DNA from: RGIG1995 sp045587445
Lineage (GTDB): Bacteria; Bacillota; Clostridia; Oscillospirales; CAG-272
NCBI GenBank assembly: GCA_045587445.1
Contig: JAZNCH010000065.1
Coordinates: 1 to 64,000, forward strand
Length of the DNA stretch: 64,000 nt
Direction of reading: 5' to 3'
This document shows, one piece after another, positions 8,156 to 16,159 of this stretch. Within the stretch, counting starts at the first letter, position 1; each line of letters begins with the position of its first letter. Below the pieces are notes generated by a model, which did no database searches, was not told where the DNA came from, and saw only the letters and a list, made by a program, of their open reading frames with translations. The position numbers and the translations under genes were made by a program.

Positions 8156-8476
8156 ATGGATATTCAGTTAAAAAGAGGACTTCTTGATATATGTGTTTTA
8201 GCGGCAATAAAAGACGAAGAATCATACGGATACAAGATAATAAAGGATATAAAGCCCTACGTTGAAATATCCGAATCGACACTCTATCCTATTTTACGAA
8301 GACTTGAGACAGCCGAGCTTCTCAACGCACGTTCTGCCGAGCATAACGGCAGACTGAGAAAATATTATCGCATTACGAAACAAGGGCTAAAGCGCATAGA
8401 CGAGTTTAAAGAAGAATGGAAAGAAGTAATGTCTATCTACCAATTTGTAAACAAGGAGGCACACAATAATGAATAA
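8156..8476 (+). CDS. PadR family transcriptional regulator
   Basis: 106 residues. Winged-helix repressor of the PadR family, short form without the long C-terminal helix domain. LKRGLLDICVLAAI begins the wing-helix fold, and GYKIIKDI with ISESTLYPILRRLE is the classic PadR recognition region. Family members bind palindromes and are released by ligands or stress signals. The start at 8156 follows GGGAGG. It overlaps the next gene by eight bases. The order PadR-DUF1700-DUF4097 is a recurrent Firmicutes module thought to respond to envelope stress; the inducer is unknown. Confidence 0.93.
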   Translation: MDIQLKRGLLDICVLAAIKDEESYGYKIIKDIKPYVEISESTLYPILRRLETAELLNARSAEHNGRLRKYYRITKQGLKRIDEFKEEWKEVMSIYQFVNKEAHNNE

Positions 8477-9068
8477 GAATACATTTATAATAACTCTCCG
8501 CGAAAGGCTAAAGGGGTTGCCTTCGGAAGATATAGACAAATCTGTGGACTATTACTGTGAGCTTATTGAGGACAGAATTGAAGAGGGAGAATCGGAAGAG
8601 GAAGCGATAGCGGCTTTAGGTTCAATAGATGAGATAGTCCAAAAGATATTAGCAGACACACCTTTAACGAAGCTTGTAAAAACCAAAATAGAGCACAAAA
8701 ACCAAACTTCGCTCTGGGTAATAATTCTCATAATTCTCGGTATTCCTGTGTGGGTTCCAATAATTATATCCCTTGCTGCAACAATATTCGCCTTATACAT
8801 ATCCCTTTGGGCAGTAGTTATTGCCGTATTTGCAGCTTGCGTAGGAATTGCGATATCCGGAATTGCGGGCATCGTTACTGCGATTATTTTTATTGCAAAA
8901 GGACTGTTTTTGTCAGGCGTTGCCCTTCTCGGCAGTTGTTTAGTACTTATAGGAATATGCATACTTCTTGCGATACTATCTCATTACTTTATTAAACTTA
9001 CAGTATTTTTAACAAAAAAGACAGTTATGGGCATAAAAAAGCTTTTTATCGGAAAGGGGGAAAAATAA
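8469..9068 (+). CDS. DUF1700 family membrane protein
   Basis: 199 residues. The N-terminal 70 residues form the helical DUF1700/HAAS-type domain (FIITLRERLKGLP, DIDKSVDYYCELIEDRIEEG, EEEAIAALGSIDEIVQKIL), which is cytoplasmic and probably mediates protein contacts. Four to five hydrophobic spans follow between about residues 80 and 185. It overlaps the PadR gene and is followed four bases later by the DUF4097 gene. In the family it is considered the membrane partner in an envelope stress module; its biochemical role is not known. Confidence 0.88.
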   Translation: MNKNTFIITLRERLKGLPSEDIDKSVDYYCELIEDRIEEGESEEEAIAALGSIDEIVQKILADTPLTKLVKTKIEHKNQTSLWVIILIILGIPVWVPIIISLAATIFALYISLWAVVIAVFAACVGIAISGIAGIVTAIIFIAKGLFLSGVALLGSCLVLIGICILLAILSHYFIKLTVFLTKKTVMGIKKLFIGKGEK

Positions 9069-9072
9069 TAAT

Positions 9073-10032
9073 ATGAAAAAAACAACAATCGCTTTAACAA
9101 TTTCCGTAATATTAATAATCGTAGGAATTGCCATTTTTTTAGGGTCTTTAATATCAGCCGATTTTGACTTTGGTAAAATAGGCACCGACAAAACTGTACC
9201 GATTAATTATGAAACCGAGGGAGATTATTCGGATATTGAAGTTAAGACCATAGTAAGCTCCGTAAACTTTGCCTTGAGCGACGGAGAAAAAACCAGACTT
9301 GAAGGCAATACAAACGGTAATATGACGTATACGTTGACTGTAGAAAACGGAAAATTGACCGTTACCGAAAAGGATACGAGAAAATGGTACGAACATATCG
9401 GCTTCTTTTTTGGCACCTCGGAAATAACGGTATATCTTCCCCGTTCTGAGTTTTCAAGCCTTACCGCAAAGTCAAATACCGGCAGAATTTCCGTCCCCTC
9501 GGACTTTACCTTTGAATATGCAGAGCTACGTTGCGACACCGGAAAAATTCAAATAAATTCTTCTGTAACAAAAAAACTTTCTGCCGTTACAGACACAGGA
9601 AAAATAGAGGTTAGCGATATTAGAGTAGGCGAATTACACATAGAAACTGACACGGGCAAAATAACAGTAAAAGATATTGAATCTTCGGAAAAAATTACCG
9701 CCATTGATAATACGGGAAATATTGAATTTAAGAATACAAAGTGCGTATCCCTTTCAGCAGAAAACGATACGGGTAGCATTTCCCTTACCGACTTTTTAGC
9801 AGAAAAACATATTGAGCTTGAGACAGATACGGGAAACGTTATATTAGAAAACGCAGATGCACAAACATTGGAAATAGATACAGATACAGGTAACGTAAGA
9901 GGAAACCTGCTGACTGACAAAATATTCTTTACAGAAACCGACACGGGAAAAGTAAACGTTCCCCGAACCACCTCGGGAGGAATATGCGAAATATCTACCG
10001 ACACAGGTAATATAAATATTACAATAGGATAA
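9073..10032 (+). CDS. DUF4097 family beta-strand repeat protein
   Basis: 319 residues. One N-terminal membrane anchor (about residues 6-28) precedes an extracytoplasmic domain made of about ten repeats of 19-20 residues centred on DTGKI/DTGNI-type motifs (first SNTGRI, last TDTGNI). Such repeats form a beta-helix or adhesin-like fold. Function is unknown; in this operon it may be the sensed or effector part of a PadR-controlled envelope response. AAGGGGG lies upstream of the ATG, and a strong terminator closes the operon. Confidence 0.9.
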   Translation: MKKTTIALTISVILIIVGIAIFLGSLISADFDFGKIGTDKTVPINYETEGDYSDIEVKTIVSSVNFALSDGEKTRLEGNTNGNMTYTLTVENGKLTVTEKDTRKWYEHIGFFFGTSEITVYLPRSEFSSLTAKSNTGRISVPSDFTFEYAELRCDTGKIQINSSVTKKLSAVTDTGKIEVSDIRVGELHIETDTGKITVKDIESSEKITAIDNTGNIEFKNTKCVSLSAENDTGSISLTDFLAEKHIELETDTGNVILENADAQTLEIDTDTGNVRGNLLTDKIFFTETDTGKVNVPRTTSGGICEISTDTGNINITIG

Positions 10033-10036
10033 GCTT

Positions 10037-10070
10037 AAATATACGCCGCCAAAAACGGCGTATATTTTTT
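10037..10070 (+). terminator. Terminator of the PadR operon
   Basis: A 12-bp stem (AAATATACGCCG/CGGCGTATATTT) with a seven-base loop runs directly into T6. Confidence 0.9.
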
Positions 10071-10082
10071 ACACAAAACCTA

Positions 10083-10137
10083 TTGACAAAACTGTCTATT
10101 GGTGATAGACTATAGGTGCAGTCTATTACCAATAGAC
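10083..10137 (+). promoter_or_regulatory. BlaI-type promoter with two palindromic operators
   Basis: TTGACA (10083-10088), 17-bp spacer, TAGACT (10106-10111). Operator 1 (10094-10110) reads GTCTAT-N5-ATAGAC between the -35 and -10. Operator 2 (10121-10137) reads GTCTATT-N3-AATAGAC over the likely start point. The two also form one long inverted repeat. This is the arrangement expected for a self-repressing BlaI/MecI gene. Confidence 0.85.
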
Positions 10138-10161
10138 AGCTTTTTGCGGAGGTATTATTAT

Positions 10162-10524
10162 ATGAATGAAATCAAACTTGGTATGGTCGAAGCTCATTTT
10201 GCGGATATAGTATGGCAAAACGCTCCCATTTCCACCAAAGAGCTTGTAACGTTATGCGAAAAAGAATTGAAGTGGAAGCGTACTACTACATATACGGTAT
10301 TAAAAAAGCTATGCGAAAGAGGTATTTTTTCTATGGAAAACAGCATAGTGAATATTATTATTTCCAGAGACGATTTTTACGCAATACAAAGCGAAAAATT
10401 TGTAGAGGAGACTTTTAGCGGTTCTCTTCCGGCGTTTATTGCCGCATTCAGTTCAAGAAAAAAGCCGTCGCAGGAGGAAATAAAGGAATTACGCCGTTTG
10501 ATTAATTCGTTTGAGGAGGAATAA
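10162..10524 (+). CDS. BlaI/MecI/CopY family transcriptional repressor
   Basis: 120 residues. The N-terminal winged helix (residues about 5-75) contains ELVTLCEKELKWKRTTTYTV and LKKLCERGIF, the family recognition region. The C-terminal helices dimerise and in relatives carry the site cut by the partner protease. It is encoded two bases before an M56-family peptidase, which strongly suggests a BlaR1-like signal relay in which proteolysis of the repressor relieves repression at the two palindromes upstream. The start at 10162 follows GCGGAGG. No beta-lactamase is present nearby, so the regulated trait may be something else. Confidence 0.92.
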   Translation: MNEIKLGMVEAHFADIVWQNAPISTKELVTLCEKELKWKRTTTYTVLKKLCERGIFSMENSIVNIIISRDDFYAIQSEKFVEETFSGSLPAFIAAFSSRKKPSQEEIKELRRLINSFEEE

Positions 10525-10526
10525 GT

Positions 10527-13400
10527 ATGGAAGCATTTTTTCTTAGGCTGCTTAATATGAGCATTACTGCAAGCTGGCTTGTACTTGCAGTCATAATGCT
10601 ACGCTTTTTGCTGAAAAAAGCTCCCAAGTTTTTGACCGTTGCATTATGGGCAATGGTTGCTGTACGCCTCATTTTTCCCTTTTCGATTGAAAGTATTTTC
10701 AGCCTTATTCCAAGCGCTGAACCAATACCTCAAAATATTGTTTACTCCTCGAAGCCTACTATAAATACCGGAATTGATGCTTTTAACTCCACCGTAAATC
10801 CTATTATTTCCGAAAGCTTAGTGCCAAATTCGGGAGACAGTGCGAATCCGCTTCAAATTATAACGGCTGTTGCGGCTGTTGTATGGCTTATAGGCATTAG
10901 CGTTATGCTGATATACAGTATTATTTCATATTTATATATTAAGCATAAAGTTAGGATTTCGCTTCTGTACAAGGACAATATTTATTTTTGCGACAACATT
11001 GACTCTCCGTTTATTTTAGGTATAATACGCCCTTGCATCTACCTTCCGTCAAACATAAGAGCAGAGGATATAAACTTTGTTATACAGCACGAAAATGCCC
11101 ATTTGAAAAGAAAGGACCATTTTTGGAAACCGTTAGGCTTTGCCCTGCTTTCTGTATATTGGTTTAACCCGATACTGTGGGTAGCATATCACCTATTATG
11201 CCGTGATATTGAACTTGCATGTGACGAAAAGGTTATAAAAGATTTTGACACCCACAACAAAAAAGGATATTCGGAAGCACTGATAACCTGCAGTGTACAC
11301 CGAAGAACAGTAATGGCTTGTCCACTTGCTTTTGGTGAAGTCGGCGTAAAAAGCAGAATCAAATCGGTTTTAAATTACAAAAAGCCGGCTTTTTGGATAA
11401 TAGCAACAGCATTAGTGGCTTGCATTGCTCTTGCCGTATGCTTTTTAACTGACCCGTACAAAAATGACGGTATTGATAAAATCACCCACCAAAAAGGTTA
11501 TACTATTATTGAACAGTCAGAATATGAGCTTACGTTAAATATTCCCAAAAGTGTAATTTCTGATAAGGCATACACAGAAGACGGACTGCACTTTGAAAAG
11601 GACCAAGTTATAGTATATCAAACAGATACCACCAAAATATACTTAGAATCAATATATCCGGTCTACGGCTCAACCGACACCGTCTGGTTAAATTTCGATA
11701 TGTCATACGATAACCTTGACAAATCCAATAAAGTTTTAACTGCTGACAAAATAGGTACCGAATCCCTCTCATTCTCCAACACAGTTTACCTTCCCGATAA
11801 CATATTAAGAGATGACGTTAACGAATACGAAAAAGCGGTAAGAAAAGGCTCTTCAGGTCCTTCTAACCGTTTCGGATTGTACGCAACAACAGAAATAGTT
11901 AAAAATGCTGTAGGCTCCATAAAAATAAACGTTATATGTAACCAAATAGAATACGAAAAGAATTCTTTATTTTTAAAAAACGATAAAATATCCGAACGTC
12001 TTTCAGTATTCCTTGACGTTACTATATACAATCACTTTGCAAATGACAAAACTGTAGACAACTATCCCGTTATGGATTATGAGATACTCGGTACAAATAA
12101 GAACGGCAACGTAACGACTGTATATATGTGGGTTCTTTACGAAGAGTACAGTTATGATAAGAAGCTTGTATTGGAAACGGGTGCACACATTCTTACAGCG
12201 ATAACGGTGAAAAAGGTTAATGACTATTATGAGCTTGTCGAATACTGGGAACCGTGCGACGGCTCGTATTATGATGATGATATAAAGGAAAAAATACCTT
12301 TGCATCTTCAATTTAAGGCTTTTGATTCTCAAAAATATGCAAAAAAGCAAGGGGAAATATGTAAACAAAAGGCTCTTGATTATTTCAGTTCTCTCAATAC
12401 TTCGCAAAACACCTTATCTGAAAAACATCTGAGAGAAAAGTTTCCCGATTATTTTGATATACCCGATATAAAAGGTATTGAAATGTATGTTTGGGTAACA
12501 GAAGAGGGTACGTTAGGATACGGTATTCTGCCCGGAACTAACTATAATAAGACCTTTGATGAAATCAAAAGTATGAAGCCTGCAACCTCGGAAGAAATAA
12601 AAGCCATTATATCCACATACGGTATCTCGATTGAAGAGTTTACAGCGGTTGCCATTACGGTTACAGATACCGATTACAAATTCGGCTTTGCAAATAGATA
12701 TGACTATTTGAGAGAATCCGTTCCCGAATATTTTGGACTTCCAACAGACAAGGGTCTTGAAGTTTACGTATGGCAGTTAGCTGAAAACTCATATTTCTGC
12801 GGTCTTCTTCCGGGACAAAACTTACATTATTCGGATAATAGGCTATGGAACTTGAAGCCCACAACAATTGAAGAAATGAAATATATTCTCGGAACCTATG
12901 ATATTAACCCAAATTTGATTTCCATTATTCCGATTGCCGTACCTCATTCAAGCTATATTTACGAAATAGATGCCGAATACTGCAAGAGGCTCGAATCTAT
13001 GTTTTTCGACGAGTGGGGTCTGTATATGGGCGTAAATTTAAAAAACGATAATGAATTTGAAATAGAATTTAAGCATACCGCCACACATAAAAGCACTGAA
13101 GGCATACTAACTACCGGCCCCGACTATGATATACGCGCGCTATACGACGGAGAAACTATCTCCTTCGGCGACTATATGCGCAACGTTTTGAATAAAGAAT
13201 ATGAAGACAAGACTCTTTCGTGGGACGCCGTACTCTACACCATTCCTACTAACGGAACTCTTTCTGTTGACGGAAATCTGGGGACTTTCTGCACTGACTT
13301 TCCAAAAGGCGAATATGTATTATGTAAGCCGGTATATCTTGAACACGAAAACGGAGAACGTGTTATGAAAATGTATACCCGCCGTTTTACAGTTTCGTAA
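10527..13400 (+). CDS. BlaR1-like M56 family metallopeptidase with large extracellular region
   Basis: 957 residues. The N-terminal 310 residues are a BlaR1-type membrane peptidase: several membrane spans, the zinc motif HENAH (188-192, an HExxH variant) and the third ligand in ELACDEK (about 229). A final span near 285-305 leads to an approximately 640-residue outer region. This lacks the penicillin-binding transpeptidase domain and SxxK motif expected of a true beta-lactam sensor. Instead it has a clostridial region (YEILGTNKNGNVTTVYMW), an approximately 80-residue unit present twice (about 634-713 and 727-808), and a C-terminal Ig-like segment. Partner of the upstream repressor; signal unknown. 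Confidence 0.88.
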   Translation: MEAFFLRLLNMSITASWLVLAVIMLRFLLKKAPKFLTVALWAMVAVRLIFPFSIESIFSLIPSAEPIPQNIVYSSKPTINTGIDAFNSTVNPIISESLVPNSGDSANPLQIITAVAAVVWLIGISVMLIYSIISYLYIKHKVRISLLYKDNIYFCDNIDSPFILGIIRPCIYLPSNIRAEDINFVIQHENAHLKRKDHFWKPLGFALLSVYWFNPILWVAYHLLCRDIELACDEKVIKDFDTHNKKGYSEALITCSVHRRTVMACPLAFGEVGVKSRIKSVLNYKKPAFWIIATALVACIALAVCFLTDPYKNDGIDKITHQKGYTIIEQSEYELTLNIPKSVISDKAYTEDGLHFEKDQVIVYQTDTTKIYLESIYPVYGSTDTVWLNFDMSYDNLDKSNKVLTADKIGTESLSFSNTVYLPDNILRDDVNEYEKAVRKGSSGPSNRFGLYATTEIVKNAVGSIKINVICNQIEYEKNSLFLKNDKISERLSVFLDVTIYNHFANDKTVDNYPVMDYEILGTNKNGNVTTVYMWVLYEEYSYDKKLVLETGAHILTAITVKKVNDYYELVEYWEPCDGSYYDDDIKEKIPLHLQFKAFDSQKYAKKQGEICKQKALDYFSSLNTSQNTLSEKHLREKFPDYFDIPDIKGIEMYVWVTEEGTLGYGILPGTNYNKTFDEIKSMKPATSEEIKAIISTYGISIEEFTAVAITVTDTDYKFGFANRYDYLRESVPEYFGLPTDKGLEVYVWQLAENSYFCGLLPGQNLHYSDNRLWNLKPTTIEEMKYILGTYDINPNLISIIPIAVPHSSYIYEIDAEYCKRLESMFFDEWGLYMGVNLKNDNEFEIEFKHTATHKSTEGILTTGPDYDIRALYDGETISFGDYMRNVLNKEYEDKTLSWDAVLYTIPTNGTLSVDGNLGTFCTDFPKGEYVLCKPVYLEHENGERVMKMYTRRFTVS

Positions 13401-13408
13401 AGCATTTA

Positions 13409-13439
13409 AAACCACCGTATCAAAAACGGTGGTTTTTTG
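13409..13439 (+). terminator. Terminator of the BlaI-M56 operon
   Basis: An AAACCACCGT/ACGGTGGTTT stem with a short loop is followed by a T run. Confidence 0.88.
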
Positions 13440-13463
13440 CTTTTATTTTCTTCTCAAAAAGCC

Positions 13464-13492
13464 TTGAAAAATGGAAATGTGTATAGTATAAT
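13464..13492 (+). promoter_or_regulatory. Promoter of the acyl carrier protein gene
   Basis: TTGAAA, 17-bp spacer, TATAAT; about 36 bp before the start codon. Confidence 0.85.
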
Positions 13493-13528
13493 ATGTGTGT
13501 TAAAATTTGTCTAAAAGGAAGCAATAAT

Positions 13529-13753
13529 ATGGTAGAACAAGTAAAGAATGTTATTGCGGAACAGCTTGGCATATCAGTTGAAGAAATCGACCTTGATTCA
13601 GACATTATGGAAGTATACGGTGCAGACTCTCTTGATGCCGTTGATATGGTAATGACTTTTGAAGATATGTTCGGTGTATCTGTTCCCGACGAAGATGCGA
13701 TTGAACTAAGAACAGTTCGCAAAATCGTAAATTATATTGAAGAAAACAAATAA
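13529..13753 (+). CDS. Acyl carrier protein
   Basis: 74 residues, the normal size. Carries acyl chains as thioesters on a 4'-phosphopantetheine arm attached to Ser in GADSLDAVDMVM. Acidic helices (ISVEEIDLDSDIM, FEDMFGVSVPDED) match fatty-acid ACPs. The start at 13529 follows AAAGGA; the upstream in-frame codons overlap the promoter. It is not within a fab cluster and the next gene is a polyol-phosphate dehydrogenase, so whether this is the housekeeping ACP or a specialised one cannot be told. The plsX-rnc pair at 48-50 kb lacks the ACP gene often found between those genes. Confidence 0.92.
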   Translation: MVEQVKNVIAEQLGISVEEIDLDSDIMEVYGADSLDAVDMVMTFEDMFGVSVPDEDAIELRTVRKIVNYIEENK

Positions 13754-13781
13754 ATTTAAAAAATATATTGGAGTTAACATT

Positions 13782-14960
13782 ATGAAAAAGGCAATCATGT
13801 ACGGCGGCGGTAACATTGGACGCGGTTTTATCGCTCAACTTTTTAATCTTTCAGGCTATGAGGTAGTTTTCATTGACGTTGTTGATGCACTTGTAGAAAA
13901 AATGAACAACGACAAGGAATACCCCATTTATATTACAAAGGGCGAATCTTACGACAAGTACACAGTTACCAACGTAAGAGCAGTAAACGGCAAGGATGAA
14001 AATGCAGTTGCAGAAGAAATTGCAACGGCTGACGTTATGGCTACGGCAGTTGGTGTAAACATTTTGAAGTTTATCGCAAAGCCTCTTGCAGCAGGTATCG
14101 AAAAGAGAGCTTCCATAAACGGTAAGCCCCTCAACATTATAATCTGCGAAAACAAGATTGACGCAGACAAGTATCTCCGTTCTTTAGTTAACGAACACCT
14201 CTCCGACGCAGGTAAGAAATATTTTGAAGAACAGGTAGGCTTGGTTGAAGCATCTATCGGCAGAATGGTTCCCGCTACCCCCGAAAATATCAAGGCAGAA
14301 AACTTCCTCGCAGTATGCGTTGAACCCTACTGCACACTTCCCGTCGACAGAAACGGTTTCAAGGGCGAAATTCCCGAAATCAAGAATATGGAACCCTTTG
14401 CTCCCTTTGAATTCTTTATTCAGAGAAAACTCTTTATGCACAATATGAGCCACGCTGTTACAGCATATCTTGGTAACCTCTGCGGCTATGAATATATTTG
14501 GGAAGCAATCGACGATGCAAGAATCAGATACGTTGCACTCAGAGCACTCCTCGAATCCGCCCTTGCAATGCATAAGGAACACGGCGTTGATATAGCAGAG
14601 CTTCTTGACCACTGTTATGACTTGCTCAACAGATTTACAAACAAGCTGCTCGGCGACACCATAGCAAGAGTTGGCAGAGACACACAGAGAAAGCTCAACA
14701 AGGAAGACAGAATTGTTGGTGCACTCAACCTCTGCAAGAAAATGGGCGTTGAAGCAAAATATCTTTATATTGCAGTTGCAGCAGGTCTCCACTTCGGTCC
14801 CGAAGGCGATGACTCCTCTATTGAAATTGCAAGCTTTACAAAGGAAAACGGAGTTAAAGCTGCTCTTGCAAAATACTGTGAAATTACAGACGAAAAAGAC
14901 GTTAAGGCTATTGAATGCTGGTACGAAAAACTTAAAAGCGGCATTGACTGCGTTAAATAA
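13782..14960 (+). CDS. Mannitol-1-phosphate 5-dehydrogenase-like oxidoreductase
   Basis: 392 residues, matching the mannitol dehydrogenase long-chain family. The N-terminus YGGGNIGRGFIAQLF is the NAD-binding Rossmann loop of MtlD. The catalytic-domain segment RKLFMHNMSHAVTAYLG aligns with the family motif holding the active-site Lys and His. The expected reaction is reversible NAD-linked oxidation of mannitol 1-phosphate to fructose 6-phosphate. No mannitol PTS genes are nearby, so the substrate may be another hexitol or uronate phosphate. It follows the ACP gene by 28 bases with GGAG before the ATG and may be cotranscribed with it. Confidence 0.85.
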   Translation: MKKAIMYGGGNIGRGFIAQLFNLSGYEVVFIDVVDALVEKMNNDKEYPIYITKGESYDKYTVTNVRAVNGKDENAVAEEIATADVMATAVGVNILKFIAKPLAAGIEKRASINGKPLNIIICENKIDADKYLRSLVNEHLSDAGKKYFEEQVGLVEASIGRMVPATPENIKAENFLAVCVEPYCTLPVDRNGFKGEIPEIKNMEPFAPFEFFIQRKLFMHNMSHAVTAYLGNLCGYEYIWEAIDDARIRYVALRALLESALAMHKEHGVDIAELLDHCYDLLNRFTNKLLGDTIARVGRDTQRKLNKEDRIVGALNLCKKMGVEAKYLYIAVAAGLHFGPEGDDSSIEIASFTKENGVKAALAKYCEITDEKDVKAIECWYEKLKSGIDCVK

Positions 14961-14972
14961 TAAGATTCGCTT

Positions 14973-15650
14973 ATGAAAAGAACCAAGCTTATCGACAGAA
15001 AGCTTCCGGGATACACAAAAGGCGAAGAGATATTTAATATGGTTTCACATATCGTAGGTGGCGGTTTTGGCGTAATTGCCCTCGCCACCTGTGTTATATA
15101 CGCCTTTCTCTTCAGCGACTTGTACGGAATCGTAGGCAGTTTTATTTACGGCATTTCGATGATAATGCTTTACACAATGTCAAGCATATATCACGGTCTG
15201 CATATCGGTACGGCGAAAAAAGTTTTTCAAGTTATCGACCATTGCACGATATTTATTTTGATAGCGGGAACGTATACGCCTATAGTTCTCTGCTCTATCA
15301 GAAGCGTTAACGCTCCTTTAGGCTGGGGAATATTCGGCTTCGTATGGGGCGTATCTATTCTCGGAATAGTGCTTAACGCGATTGACCTGAAGAAATACGC
15401 AACGTTTTCGATGATATGCTATATAGGTCTCGGCTGGTGCATAGTTTTTGGTGGAAAGGCAGCCTTAACCGCAATTTCCTTTGGCGGAATGATGTATATC
15501 CTCGCAGGAGGTATCGCCTATACCGTAGGAGCCGTATTTTACGGCGTTGCCGCAAAGAAGAAATGGCGTTATATCCATTCGGTATTCCACCTATTCGTCG
15601 TACTCGGAAGCATATTGCAATATATAGCAATAATATTTTACATACTATAA
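14973..15650 (+). CDS. Hemolysin III / PAQR family membrane protein
   Basis: 225 residues with seven predicted membrane spans. Family signatures are GEEIFNMVSHIVGGGFG at the N-terminus, SSIYHGLH, IDHCTIFILIAGTYTP and the C-terminal VFHLFVVLGS, whose conserved His, Asp and Ser residues form the metal site of the PAQR superfamily. Despite the name, bacterial members have been linked to membrane lipid homeostasis rather than proven haemolysis; the exact reaction is unknown. It lies 12 bases after the dehydrogenase gene. The following 509 bases hold only repeats. Confidence 0.92.
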   Translation: MKRTKLIDRKLPGYTKGEEIFNMVSHIVGGGFGVIALATCVIYAFLFSDLYGIVGSFIYGISMIMLYTMSSIYHGLHIGTAKKVFQVIDHCTIFILIAGTYTPIVLCSIRSVNAPLGWGIFGFVWGVSILGIVLNAIDLKKYATFSMICYIGLGWCIVFGGKAALTAISFGGMMYILAGGIAYTVGAVFYGVAAKKKWRYIHSVFHLFVVLGSILQYIAIIFYIL

Positions 15651-16110
15651 CCTACTTTCTTGAAAGAAAGTAGGCAAAGAACTTTACCAGTCTTGTTTTG
15701 TGTATACCCAAAGCCTCTCACTCCGGGAGAGGTGGCGGCGAAGCCGACGGAGAGGGCTACTTTTAAAGAAAAGAAAGTAGGCAAAGAACTTTACCTCTCT
15801 TGTTTTGTGCAAAGATAAAATATGGTCATCCCCTCTATGCACAAACTGTAGACGAGCAGAAACATTGTTAAACCTCCATCTGACGAGGGAGGTGGCATTT
15901 TGACGTAGCGTAAGCGAAGACAAAATGACGGAGGGAGAGAAAAATATTAAGTCTTGGTATTAAAACCAAGTACTATTTTAGCTTAGTGCGTGGAACTTGT
16001 TACAGCTCTTCAAACTCTAACGGCTCGCTCTCTCCCTCAGTCGCCTTCGGCGCCAGCTCCCTCCTCAGATGGAGCTAAAACATAGTCTCTGCTTGCCTGT
16101 GGCTTGTGCA
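15649..16110. repeat. Second repeat cluster
   Basis: Contains two plus-oriented units of the double-hairpin repeat (15651-15700 and about 15770-15811), a GGGAGAGGTGGCGGCGAAGC unit also found at 7.98 kb, and a third type (CTCCATCTGACGAGGGAGG, 15870-15955) that recurs inverted at 16020-16085 and again at 34741-34780 with CTCCCTCCTCAGATGGAGG. No gene is supported between 15651 and 16159. Confidence 0.7.
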
Positions 16111-16159
16111 CAAACAAAAAATTTGCCTCCCCATTAAATTTGGGGAGGCATTTTCATAT

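Noticed and set aside
10162..13400. A beta-lactam resistance module
   Set aside because: No beta-lactamase or PBP2a gene, and the M56 protein lacks the penicillin-binding sensor domain.
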